10,521 bases of DNA, from positions 1-10,521 of the forward strand of contig JAZOBB010000031.1 of the NCBI GenBank assembly GCA_045595745.1, given 5' to 3'. Every line of letters begins with the position of its first letter. Within the stretch, counting starts at the first letter, position 1. This DNA comes from RGIG1666 sp045595745. GTDB lineage: Bacteria > Bacillota > Clostridia > UBA1381 > UBA9506. The notes below the pieces were generated by a model. That model had not been told where the DNA came from. It saw only the letters and a program-made list of their open reading frames with translations, and searched no databases. The position numbers and the translations under genes were made by a program. Positions 1 through 5,500 of this stretch are shown here, piece by piece.

Positions 1-16
1 TATTTTATAAAAGTAC

Positions 17-45
17 TTGACAACGTATTATCTATGTGTTATAAT
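17..45 (+). promoter_or_regulatory. Consensus promoter of the initiator tRNA gene
   Basis: A perfect -35 box TTGACA (17-22) and a perfect -10 box TATAAT (40-45) are separated by 17 bases, placing the start of transcription near 52, about 12 bases before the mature tRNA. It lies outside the element, so integration leaves the tRNA under its native promoter. Confidence 0.92.
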
Positions 46-63
46 ACTCAAAGTCGAGTATAT

Positions 64-141
<78 letters not shown>

Positions 142-143
142 CT

Positions 144-187
144 AAAAACCGCTATGTTAAGCCATTTAGGCAAACGTAGCGGTTTTT
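144..187. terminator. Bidirectional terminator between tRNA and integrase
   Basis: An 11-bp inverted repeat, AAAAACCGCTA (144-154) and TAGCGGTTTTT (177-187), gives a stem followed by T-runs on both strands. It can end the tRNA transcript on the plus strand and the integrase transcript on the minus strand. It lies just inside the element, so the element brings its own terminator for the tRNA it occupies. Confidence 0.85.
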
Positions 188-208
188 GTTTTGCTCTGAA
201 AAATTGCC

Positions 209-230
209 AATAATTCAACAATAATTCAAC
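209..230. repeat. Left integrase arm-type sites (tandem 11-mers)
   Basis: The 11-mer AATAATTCAAC occurs twice in tandem (209-219 and 220-230). The same 23-base stretch (209-231) recurs exactly at 8655-8677 near the other end, in the same orientation. Paired direct repeats inside both ends are what the N-terminal domain of Tn916/lambda-type integrases binds. Binding is inferred; the repeats are seen. Confidence 0.75.
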
Positions 231-242
231 TCGATTTTAAAA

Positions 243-1637
243 TCATGCTTTTTTTAAGAAAACCTCAGACAAAATATCTGCGTTCCTTTGGTCGGCTTTT
301 TCGATAACGTGAGCATAAATATTTGCGGTAGTGCTTACTTGTGCGTGTCCTAATCTGCCGGATATAGATACACTGTCAACACCATTAAAATATAACAAAC
401 TCGCCATTGTATGCCGGAACGCATGAGCATTGATGTGAGGCAAATTATATTTTTCAGAAAATTTAGTTAAATAATTAGTTACACTATCTGGATGCAGAGG
501 CTCGCCGTCATAACGTGAAAAAATAAAGCCGTCATTTTTTTGTCGTATTCCGCATTTAAAAAGCTCATCCCATTGAATCCGCTTGTATTCCTTAAGCTCT
601 GCCATTGTTTCGCAAGGCAAGGCGATATATCTTTTTGACTTTTCCGTTTTAGGTGTGTCCTCATATATACCACGTTCAGCAGAATATAAAATGCTGTTGC
701 AAATGTATATACGATTTTTTTCAAAGTCCACCTTATCCCACTTTAACCCAAGAATTTCGCCACGTCTTGCGCCGGTTATCAAAAACAAGTGTACTAACAT
801 TTTCCACTTAGGCGGCTCATTCTCTAAAGCATTTCTTATAGCGGTTATCTGTTCCGGCTGAAAATAATTGACCTCTTTCGTCTCTGCCTTTGGCGGCGTA
901 GCTTTCGATGCTGCATTATATGGCACTAACATTTCTTTTTCTGCCTGAGCTAAAACAGTATGAATTAAGCGATGATATTCAATAATTGTTTTATTTGACA
1001 ATTTGCCTTTGTCCTCGTCAACAATAAATATGTCATTTATATTTTTATCCAGAGCTTTCGAAATGGCAAGTGCAGACTTTTTGGAAACGTTCCCACCCTT
1101 GCAAGCTGCCGTTATTGTAGTACACGAAAGACCGGACAGCTCCGCAAGCTGCACTTTGCTAAGTTTGCGCTTTTTTATAATCTCTGCAAGAGAAGATTTT
1201 GCAATAGCTTTAAATCCTTTATTGCTTATGCCTGCCTCGCTCAGATTTTCATAAAAACAATTTAAGTGCTGCGGTCTTAGGTCGGTAATTTTAAAATGAC
1301 CGATAGCCGGATATATTCTTTTTGTCAAGTCTTTATAGCGGCATATGGTCGAATGCTTGACACCGTTCCGCTCTTTTAAATCTATCACATAATCACAATA
1401 CACATCAAAACGTTGACGGCTGTCTGTCCTTATGCCGTCTTTGCACTCCTTTTCAAAAACACTTGCAAAAGCCTCAGCTTTTTTACGTGCTGTGTCCTCT
1501 TTCCACGTAGGCAAAACATCAAACGTAGCAGTATAAGGCTTTAACTGCTTGCCGTTTAAATCACGCCCACGATGCACCCGAATTGAATACGATATAAGTT
1601 TTCCGTCTTTGTTTCGCCGTTCCTGAAGACTTGCCAC
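243..1637 (-). CDS. int: Tyrosine integrase with an inserted XRE HTH domain
   Basis: This is the site-specific recombinase that would insert and excise the element at tRNA-fMet. Residues below count from the upstream GTG at 1646 (467 aa). Residues 1-50 resemble the AP2-like arm-binding domain of Tn916-type integrases, 76-260 the core-binding domain, and 262-460 the catalytic domain. The catalytic set is intact: R294 (in TGARRGE), a hairpin lysine near 336-338, H408 and R411 (HAFRH), H434 (LGH) and nucleophile Y444. Residues about 150-209 form an extra XRE/Cro-type HTH (KVQLAELSGLSCTTI followed by NVSKKSALAISKALD) placed in the core-binding domain. The GTG at 1646 overlaps the AAGGAG ribosome site, so I prefer GTG at 1637 (464 aa, starting MASLQERR), 8 bases downstream of it. 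It is the last gene of the minus-strand group. Confidence 0.95.
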   Translation of the reverse strand: MASLQERRNKDGKLISYSIRVHRGRDLNGKQLKPYTATFDVLPTWKEDTARKKAEAFASVFEKECKDGIRTDSRQRFDVYCDYVIDLKERNGVKHSTICRYKDLTKRIYPAIGHFKITDLRPQHLNCFYENLSEAGISNKGFKAIAKSSLAEIIKKRKLSKVQLAELSGLSCTTITAACKGGNVSKKSALAISKALDKNINDIFIVDEDKGKLSNKTIIEYHRLIHTVLAQAEKEMLVPYNAASKATPPKAETKEVNYFQPEQITAIRNALENEPPKWKMLVHLFLITGARRGEILGLKWDKVDFEKNRIYICNSILYSAERGIYEDTPKTEKSKRYIALPCETMAELKEYKRIQWDELFKCGIRQKNDGFIFSRYDGEPLHPDSVTNYLTKFSEKYNLPHINAHAFRHTMASLLYFNGVDSVSISGRLGHAQVSTTANIYAHVIEKADQRNADILSEVFLKKA

Positions 1638-1662
1638 TATTCCCACTCCTTATTTTTGGTTT

Positions 1663-1696
1663 AAAAAAATACCGCCGACCAAACAGCAAGCGGTAT
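1663..1696 (-). terminator. Terminator after cptN, before int
   Basis: On the minus strand, TACCGC (1695-1690) pairs with GCGGTA (1675-1670) across a 14-base loop, followed directly by seven T (1669-1663). It lies between the toxin stop (1731) and the integrase start (1637). The integrase must therefore use read-through or a weak promoter inside this gap; I see no good -35/-10 pair there. Confidence 0.7.
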
Positions 1697-1730
1697 AAAG
1701 TTTATTTATTATATTCCATAGCGGAAAATA

Positions 1731-2219
1731 TTATTTATCGCTATTTAACTCATCAATCAATATTTCCTTAATTGTTGTTATTTGTGTTTCGAGCTTATTC
1801 GGAAATCTATTCTCAAATGTTAATATTTTTAATAATTTTCTTGTTATTTCAGCTTTCATATTTTGTCTTTTTAATTCAAGCGGTGCGCCGTTCGTAGTAT
1901 ACTCTCTTTGTATGTATTTATCAATTATAGGAAAAGCAGAGCTTATATAAAATATTGCTTTTTTGTTGGTGTAGCCTATGTGATAATACGAGCTTCTTAT
2001 ATCTTTTTCATCACAAGCCATATATGATTTAATTCTGTCTATATTTTTATTTTCAAGACTCCCGGTAGGAATCGCCCAAAATAAACCCTTGTATTTATTA
2101 TCGGCAAAACAACAATATGTAGGTCGTGCAGACTTCTTGTTATATTTAAACTTGCATCCCAAAACAGAAAACTTTTCAAAAAATTCATCCTTGATAATAT
2201 AAAAATATCCTTGCTGCAT
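1731..2219 (-). CDS. cptN: Type III toxin, CptN-like endoribonuclease
   Basis: This 162-residue protein fits the ToxN/AbiQ/CptN superfamily of type III toxin-antitoxin systems, endoribonucleases held inactive by a repeat RNA. The resemblance is by recollection of the family: a short N-terminal strand with YFYIIKDEFFEKF, then RPTYCCF (32-38) and GLFWAIPTGS (45-54), a central ISSAFPIIDKYIQREYT stretch (92-108) and a helical C-terminus. Length is typical. The start ATG at 2219 is preceded by GGAGGA at 5-6 bases. What fixes the call is context: immediately upstream are a promoter, two tandem pseudoknot-capable repeats and a terminator, the standard type III layout. CptIN fits better than ToxIN because there are only two repeats of about 44 bases. 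It probably stabilises the element and may give abortive phage defence. Confidence 0.82.
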   Translation of the reverse strand: MQQGYFYIIKDEFFEKFSVLGCKFKYNKKSARPTYCCFADNKYKGLFWAIPTGSLENKNIDRIKSYMACDEKDIRSSYYHIGYTNKKAIFYISSAFPIIDKYIQREYTTNGAPLELKRQNMKAEITRKLLKILTFENRFPNKLETQITTIKEILIDELNSDK

Positions 2220-2230
2220 AAGTTCCTCCG

Positions 2231-2270
2231 CAAAAACAAAAATAAGCTGCCTGAAGAATCAGACAGCTTT
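2231..2270 (-). terminator. Attenuating terminator between antitoxin RNA and toxin
   Basis: On the minus strand, bases 2269-2259 pair with 2254-2244 as an 11-bp stem (AAGCTG, a U-G wobble, CTGA) with a 4-base loop, followed by ATTTTTGTTTTTG. In type III systems a leaky terminator here sets a large excess of antitoxin RNA over toxin mRNA. The toxin's ribosome site lies just beyond it. Confidence 0.88.
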
Positions 2271-2396
2271 CGAACCGACCATTTAGTAACGCATATCGGC
2301 AAGCGTTATTCAATCGAACCGACCACTAAAAACGCATATCGGCAAGCGTTGGCAATAGTGCAAGCACATATTACACAATTATTGTATTAAAATACT
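2270..2396 (-). ncRNA. cptI: CptI-like type III antitoxin RNA with two repeats
   Basis: Two tandem repeats (2350-2314 and 2307-2270 on the minus strand, period 43-44) differ only in the short linker between hairpin and 3' arm. Each can form an H-type pseudoknot: AACGC pairs with GCGUU (2350-2346 with 2335-2331; 2307-2303 with 2292-2288), and loop bases GCCGA (2343-2339; 2300-2296) pair with downstream UCGGU (2322-2318; 2278-2274). The linkers vary while all pairing segments are identical, as expected for selection on structure. In this family the toxin cuts the precursor into single-repeat units that bind and inhibit it. The transcript would start near 2396 and end at the terminator at 2231-2270. 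Confidence 0.85.
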
Positions 2397-2402
2397 GTCT
2401 AT

Positions 2403-2431
2403 ATTATACTATATTTTTCTGTTTACGTCAA
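2403..2431 (-). promoter_or_regulatory. Promoter of the cptI-cptN module
   Basis: On the minus strand, TTGACG (2431-2426) and TATAAT (2408-2403) are separated by 17 bases. The strong promoter drives the antitoxin RNA, whose first repeat starts about 46 bases downstream of the predicted start. Just upstream, ATGCATAAT occurs twice (2440-2448 and 2450-2458) and could be a binding site. Confidence 0.85.
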
Positions 2432-2449
2432 TATAAAAATGCATAATTT

Positions 2450-2510
2450 ATGCATAATTAATTATCAACACCAAGCAACTTATCAACCGCTGATTGCATT
2501 TCAGGCTGTG
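2450..2510. repeat. Direct repeat copy 1, covers tail of short XRE gene
   Basis: Bases 2450-2510 match 2829-2889 (offset 379) with about six mismatches in 61. Both copies span the 3' end and stop region of an XRE gene and encode the shared tail QPEMQSAVD(K/R)LLGVDN. It points to duplication or recombination between the two regulator genes. Confidence 0.8.
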
Positions 2511-2775
2511 CGATATATGCATCTATTACCTTTTTTTGATGTTCTGTAAGCGAAACCTCGTGTGCTTCTATTTCTTTCATCTCATCCTGAAAAAGAAAAT
2601 TTGCATCACATTGCAACTGCTTAAATAATTCATATAAAATCTGCTCTTTAGGGTGGCTTATATTATTCTCATAATTCGCTATTGCCGAGGGAGTTACGCA
2701 CAATAAATCTGCTAATTCGCTTTGGCTATATCCTAACTCTATACGTCTCTGTTTTATCCTTTTTCCTATTCCCAT
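2458..2775 (-). CDS. XRE-family repressor, single HTH
   Basis: A 105-residue DNA-binding protein with a classic Cro/CI HTH at about 5-62 (SQSELADLLCVTPSAIANYE) and a short C-terminal tail (76-105). The tail ends in QPEMQSAVDKLLGVDN, nearly identical to that of the neighbouring double-HTH protein. ATG at 2775 has AGGGAG about 9 bases upstream. It lies 61 bases downstream of that neighbour on the same strand and just upstream of the cptI promoter. It lacks the peptidase or dimerisation domain of LexA/CI-type repressors, so induction by self-cleavage is unlikely. It probably controls an element promoter, possibly the toxin-antitoxin promoter or the divergent switch; which one is inference. Confidence 0.88.
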   Translation of the reverse strand: MGIGKRIKQRRIELGYSQSELADLLCVTPSAIANYENNISHPKEQILYELFKQLQCDANFLFQDEMKEIEAHEVSLTEHQKKVIDAYIAQPEMQSAVDKLLGVDN

Positions 2776-2828
2776 TATTTGCGCTCCCTTTTTCTATTGT
2801 AATTGTATCTTAATTTTACGTATAAATT

Positions 2829-2889
2829 ATGCATAATTAATTGTCAACACCAAGCAACCTATCAACAGCCGATTGCATTTCTGGTTGTG
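2829..2889. repeat. Direct repeat copy 2, covers tail of double-HTH gene
   Basis: Second copy of the repeat at 2450-2510, spanning the stop codon and the last 16-17 codons of the double-HTH regulator. Divergence is mostly at third codon positions, so the encoded tail is conserved. Confidence 0.8.
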
Positions 2890-3361
2890 CACGGTATTTT
2901 TTTATTACGGTTTCTTCTTTGGCTGTTAGTGTAATTGTTGGCGTTTCTTCCCAACCCATAAGAAAAGCCGGGGAAATATTCAACTTATCTGCAATAAGTT
3001 TAATTTTACCAGCTGGTATATTAGTTATTATGCCCATTTCATATCTACATATATTTTGTTTTGTAGTGTGAGCAGCGTCAGCGAGCTCCTGCTGTGTTAA
3101 ATTTAAATTTTTCCGTAATTCCGCTATTCTATTGCCAATATTTGCTACATCGCTCATATCTTCAGTATCGCCATCTATTAAATCATCAAGCGTACATCCG
3201 AGAGCTTTTGTCATTGCGTGCAGGGTGCTTAATTTAGGATTATCAATTATTCCGGCCATAATTTTAGACAACGTACCTAATGGAATGCCAGATAATTGCG
3301 ACAATTCTATATTTGATAAGCCTAACTCTCTTTTTCTACTTTTGATTATTTCTAAATTCAT
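2837..3361 (-). CDS. Double-HTH XRE repressor (CI-like)
   Basis: Starting at ATG 3361 (AGGTG about 7 bases upstream) this is a 174-residue protein. The reading frame is open further upstream, but that part would run through the promoter and operator region. It has two XRE HTH domains in tandem: 4-62 (SNIELSQLSGIPLGTLSKIM) and 75-137 (TQQELADAAHTTKQNICRYE), then a tail (145-174) shared with the gene downstream. It is divergent from a Cro-like gene across a region with three matching operators and back-to-back promoters, so it is the best candidate for the main repressor. Most CI-like repressors have one HTH. Two could let one chain contact two half-sites or two different sites. A gene fusion or internal duplication is likely, as the domains are clearly diverged. 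Confidence 0.88.
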   Translation of the reverse strand: MNLEIIKSRKRELGLSNIELSQLSGIPLGTLSKIMAGIIDNPKLSTLHAMTKALGCTLDDLIDGDTEDMSDVANIGNRIAELRKNLNLTQQELADAAHTTKQNICRYEMGIITNIPAGKIKLIADKLNISPAFLMGWEETPTITLTAKEETVIKKYRAQPEMQSAVDRLLGVDN

Positions 3362-3379
3362 ATTCAACACCTCAAGGTC

Positions 3380-3408
3380 ATAATACCACAACAAAAAAGC
3401 AATGTCAA
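3380..3408 (-). promoter_or_regulatory. Promoter of the repressor genes
   Basis: On the minus strand, TTGACA (3408-3403) and TATTAT (3385-3380) are 17 bases apart, giving a start near 3373, about 12 bases before the repressor ATG. Operator 1 lies 8 bases upstream of the -35 box. Confidence 0.85.
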
Positions 3409-3416
3409 GAACAAAA

Positions 3417-3432
3417 TTTCCATTTAAGGAAT
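3417..3432. promoter_or_regulatory. Operator 1, TTTCC-N6-GGAAT
   Basis: TTTCCATTTAAGGAAT, an inverted repeat matching operators 2 and 3 in arms and in the 6-base spacer length. It sits just upstream of the repressor promoter, so binding could activate or repress it. Confidence 0.68.
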
Positions 3433-3450
3433 TTATTTTTAAAATTAGGC

Positions 3451-3479
3451 TTGACAAATTCCATAAACGGAATTATAAT
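3451..3479 (+). promoter_or_regulatory. Consensus promoter of the Cro-like gene and right operon
   Basis: A perfect TTGACA (3451-3456) and a perfect TATAAT (3474-3479) with a 17-base spacer. Operator 2 fills the spacer exactly, so repressor binding would block RNA polymerase. It should drive the gene at 3523 and those after it. Confidence 0.92.
3458..3473. promoter_or_regulatory. Operator 2, within the right promoter spacer
   Basis: ATTCCATAAACGGAAT has perfect 5-base arms around a 6-base spacer. It lies between the -35 and -10 boxes of the rightward promoter. Confidence 0.78.
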
Positions 3480-3490
3480 TGTGTTAAACG

Positions 3491-3506
3491 ATTCCATTTG
3501 TGGAAT
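3491..3506. promoter_or_regulatory. Operator 3, downstream of the right promoter
   Basis: ATTCCATTTGTGGAAT has perfect 5-base arms. Its centre is 33 bases (about three helical turns) from operator 2, and operator 2 is 41 bases from operator 1. This suits cooperative binding on one DNA face. It lies between the start point and the ribosome site. Confidence 0.78.
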
Positions 3507-3522
3507 TTCAGGAGGTGAAAAA

Positions 3523-3720
3523 ATGTATAAAAATTTAATTGGCGAAATGGCTAAAAATGGTATTACTAACAAGCAAATATCAAGCCAGTTAAAAAAGTCG
3601 GACAGAGCCGTTAGAAATAAAATAAATGGTATATCTGACTTTACATGGAAAGAGGCTGTAAATATACAACAAACCTTTTTCCCAAAATTAGAGCTTGTTT
3701 ATCTGTTTGCAGAAACTTAA
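3523..3720 (+). CDS. Small Cro-like HTH protein
   Basis: A 65-residue protein starting MYKNLIGEMAKNGITNKQIS. It resembles the small phage Cro/DUF739-type family: an HTH (ITNKQISSQLKKSDRAVRNKI), then the FTWKEAVNIQQTFFPKLELVYLF pattern that ends these proteins. ATG at 3523 is preceded by AGGAGGTG; an in-frame start further upstream would lie inside the promoter and operators. It is divergent from the double-HTH repressor and is the first gene of the rightward operon, the position of Cro in lambdoid switches. It probably competes for the same three operators to favour the active state. That role is inferred. Confidence 0.85.
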   Translation: MYKNLIGEMAKNGITNKQISSQLKKSDRAVRNKINGISDFTWKEAVNIQQTFFPKLELVYLFAET

Positions 3721-3797
3721 AAATCTGCACAGCAGAACACGTTGAGCCTATTGCAAAAGCCCTAAACGTAACACCAAACGAATTATTTAAGATGTAA
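3717..3797 (+). pseudogene. C-terminal relic of another XRE protein
   Basis: In a different frame from the Cro-like gene and overlapping its last codons, the sequence reads LKICTAEHVEPIAKALNVTPNELFKM and stops at 3795-3797. The HVEPIAKALNVTPNELF pattern is the usual end of an XRE HTH domain. There is no upstream HTH in this frame; stops occur at 3612 and 3633. The most likely reading is the tail of an older regulator left behind when the present Cro-like gene replaced its front. Translation is unlikely. Confidence 0.5.
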
Positions 3798-3825
3798 ATC
3801 AAAAAACAGAAAGGACAGAAGAAAA

Positions 3826-4497
3826 ATGACAGTAGACCACAGCTTAACAAAATTAAAAATTGAATTTATTATCTCTACCCTTAGAGATATGGCAAAGGTT
3901 GCCAAAGCATACAAAACCGCAAAAACAGCGGTTGAAACTGACGAAACAAGGTCAGAAGAATTTAAAAAGCAATCAATCGAAGAGCTGCGAAACACTTACA
4001 ACACAAAGCGCGAAGAAACCAAAACAACAGTTATTAAAAAGCTAAACGAGATTTTAGAAATTGAAGAACAGAACGAAAAAGCATTCGAGTTTGACAACGA
4101 AGATTATAAAACCGCCCTGGCAACAATCGAGGCGGCAAAGGGCAATATTAATGCGGCGGTAATAGAATCGTTTAAGCTGCACTTTGCCGGACATTATCAG
4201 CTGTTACTTTCCATAAAATCTGCTTTAAAAAGCTGTGTCCCCAATATAGACGATTATAAATTTGACGATTACACAAGAGCAGCAGAAACCGAAATTTTAA
4301 ACCTGACGGAATTAACCGACAATATGGAATATGACGAAGTTGCAGTTGTTCCGTACATAAGCCGACTACATAATCATTTATTGCATTTTGCAAGGGTAAG
4401 AGGTATCGAGCTTGACGAAAATTATAAAACCTTTGGCGAAGAGCTTGACGATGCAGGCAATACAGAGCTTGCACGCAGAGCAATGGGGCTGGCATAA
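3826..4497 (+). CDS. Unrecognised acidic helical protein, 223 aa
   Basis: I do not recognise this family. The 223-residue product (MTVDHSLTKLKIEF...) is soluble, with no signal peptide or membrane segment. It is rich in Glu, Lys and Thr, with strong helix and coiled-coil potential at about 20-85 (KAYKTAKTAVETDETRSEEF and following). A second half has Tyr/Asp-rich stretches (KFDDYTRAAETEILNLTEL) and ends GNTELARRAMGLA. ATG at 3826 has AAAGGA about 10 bases upstream. It follows the Cro-like gene, so it is an early gene under the main rightward promoter. Codon use looks like that of its neighbours. A structural or regulatory accessory role is all that can be offered. Confidence 0.8.
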   Translation: MTVDHSLTKLKIEFIISTLRDMAKVAKAYKTAKTAVETDETRSEEFKKQSIEELRNTYNTKREETKTTVIKKLNEILEIEEQNEKAFEFDNEDYKTALATIEAAKGNINAAVIESFKLHFAGHYQLLLSIKSALKSCVPNIDDYKFDDYTRAAETEILNLTELTDNMEYDEVAVVPYISRLHNHLLHFARVRGIELDENYKTFGEELDDAGNTELARRAMGLA

Positions 4498-4533
4498 GCC
4501 GCCCCTTGAGGTTAAAAAAGAGAGGTGACAATT

Positions 4534-4791
4534 TTGGCAAAAATAGAGCAATTTAAAATTATAGGCAATACTTTTGATGACTTACTAGGTGATGGACTTT
4601 ACGAGGCATTTGACGAGGTTATTGAATCAGACGGAAAAATTGAGGAATGTAAAGCCTTAAACGAAGAAAATACAAACGAGCTGATTATTGACAATCAAAT
4701 ACTGCACGAAAAGCAAGGCTTTATATTAGGCTTTACATATGCAATGCGCCTAAATAAAGAATTAAAACAAACAGAGGCGGTGATAACATGA
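4534..4791 (+). CDS. Unrecognised small acidic protein, 85 aa
   Basis: A small, acidic, helical protein starting MAKIEQFKIIGNTFDDLLG, of no family I can name. Two starts are possible: GTG at 4525, which lies inside the AGAGGTGA ribosome site, and TTG at 4534 at normal spacing from it. I prefer TTG. The 3' end overlaps the next gene by four bases (ATGA at 4788-4791), so translation is probably coupled to the metallopeptidase. The segment LIIDNQILHEKQGFILGFTYAM suggests a helical hairpin. Pairing upstream of an ImmA-like peptidase hints at a partner or regulator of that enzyme, but this is a guess. Confidence 0.75.
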   Translation: MAKIEQFKIIGNTFDDLLGDGLYEAFDEVIESDGKIEECKALNEENTNELIIDNQILHEKQGFILGFTYAMRLNKELKQTEAVIT

Positions 4792-5249
4792 AAAGCGACA
4801 TATTTAAGCTCGTTAAAGAGTTTACAGATGCCCTGGACAATAAGCTAGATATAAAGTCAATTAGCGCATACATAAAAAAACAAGGCATTAACCTAGTGTA
4901 TTACGGTACAGCCGACAAAGTCAGAGGAAACGACTTAATAAGTGAAATGAATTTAACCGATTATTCCAAAGACAAAAAGTCCTTTGCTTTGCATTTAGTC
5001 GAAGAAAAAGAAAACCTAATATTTATTAACAACACTATCCCCGAAGAAGAGCGCATTCATGCTTTATTACACGAACTGGCACACTTTATGCCAAGGCATT
5101 TAACAACACGTGAAAAAGAATACATGAAACCATACAAAAAACGATATGAAGACATTATTGAGCACGAGGCGGAAACATTTGCATATTTAGCCATGCGCTC
5201 CGTACACAAAAAGTCAATTACAAAGCCAGTAAAGGCGGTGACAACATGA
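4788..5249 (+). CDS. ImmA/IrrE-family metallopeptidase
   Basis: A 153-residue zinc peptidase with the HExxH motif at H95-E96-L97-A98-H99 (ALLHELAHF) and a following acidic motif, HEAET (126-130), that would supply the third ligand. The architecture matches ImmA/IrrE (Peptidase M78) proteins. In ICEBs1 of Bacillus, ImmA cleaves the XRE repressor ImmR and so induces excision. By analogy this enzyme may cleave one of the element's XRE repressors. It overlaps the preceding gene (ATGA at 4788) and the next gene (ATGA at 5246); both junctions carry the same GGCGGTGAYAACATGA segment. Unlike the ImmR-ImmA pair, it is not adjacent to the repressor but lies in the divergent operon the repressor should silence, which would give positive feedback on induction. 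Confidence 0.9.
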   Translation: MKSDIFKLVKEFTDALDNKLDIKSISAYIKKQGINLVYYGTADKVRGNDLISEMNLTDYSKDKKSFALHLVEEKENLIFINNTIPEEERIHALLHELAHFMPRHLTTREKEYMKPYKKRYEDIIEHEAETFAYLAMRSVHKKSITKPVKAVTT

Positions 5250-5500
5250 ACAACTGGAAACCAATAGCGGACACTCTGCCAGAGGATAACAAAAGGGTGC
5301 TTGTGGCATATGTAACCAAAAAAGGCAGAATGTTTGCAGGCATAGCCTACCATATAGGCGGTATCTGGCAAGGCATAGGCAAAAAAAGCAGGGTGACACA
5401 TTGGCAGGAGCTGCCAGAGCTACCCGAACCGCCTGAAAAGTCAGAACTAATAAAAGGCTTTACAGAAACAATAACAAAAGCTAAGGAGCTGCTAACGTGA
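5246..5500 (+). CDS. DUF551-like protein, 84 aa
   Basis: The pattern W-x-P-I-A-D-T-LPEDNKRVLVAYV near the start and VTHWQELPELPEPPE near residues 50-64 match the DUF551 family, small proteins common in phages and mobile elements of unknown function. Length is typical. It starts four bases before the end of the metallopeptidase gene and its stop overlaps the GTG of the following gene (GTGA at 5497-5500), so it is translationally coupled on both sides. No membrane segment or catalytic motif is visible. Confidence 0.78.
   Translation: MNNWKPIADTLPEDNKRVLVAYVTKKGRMFAGIAYHIGGIWQGIGKKSRVTHWQELPELPEPPEKSELIKGFTETITKAKELLT

Noticed and set aside
2039..2302. 87-codon minus-strand reading frame
   Set aside because: It overlaps cptN, the terminator and part of the antitoxin RNA in another frame, with no ribosome site and no recognisable pattern.
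2270..2350. Two similar repeats that could suggest a short CRISPR array
   Set aside because: The repeats are contiguous with no unique spacers, have pseudoknot pairing, and sit between a promoter and a toxin gene; no cas genes are present. The type III antitoxin reading explains everything.
3451..3522. Upstream extension of the Cro-like gene
   Set aside because: It would translate the promoter and operators; the AGGAGGTG site clearly marks ATG 3523.
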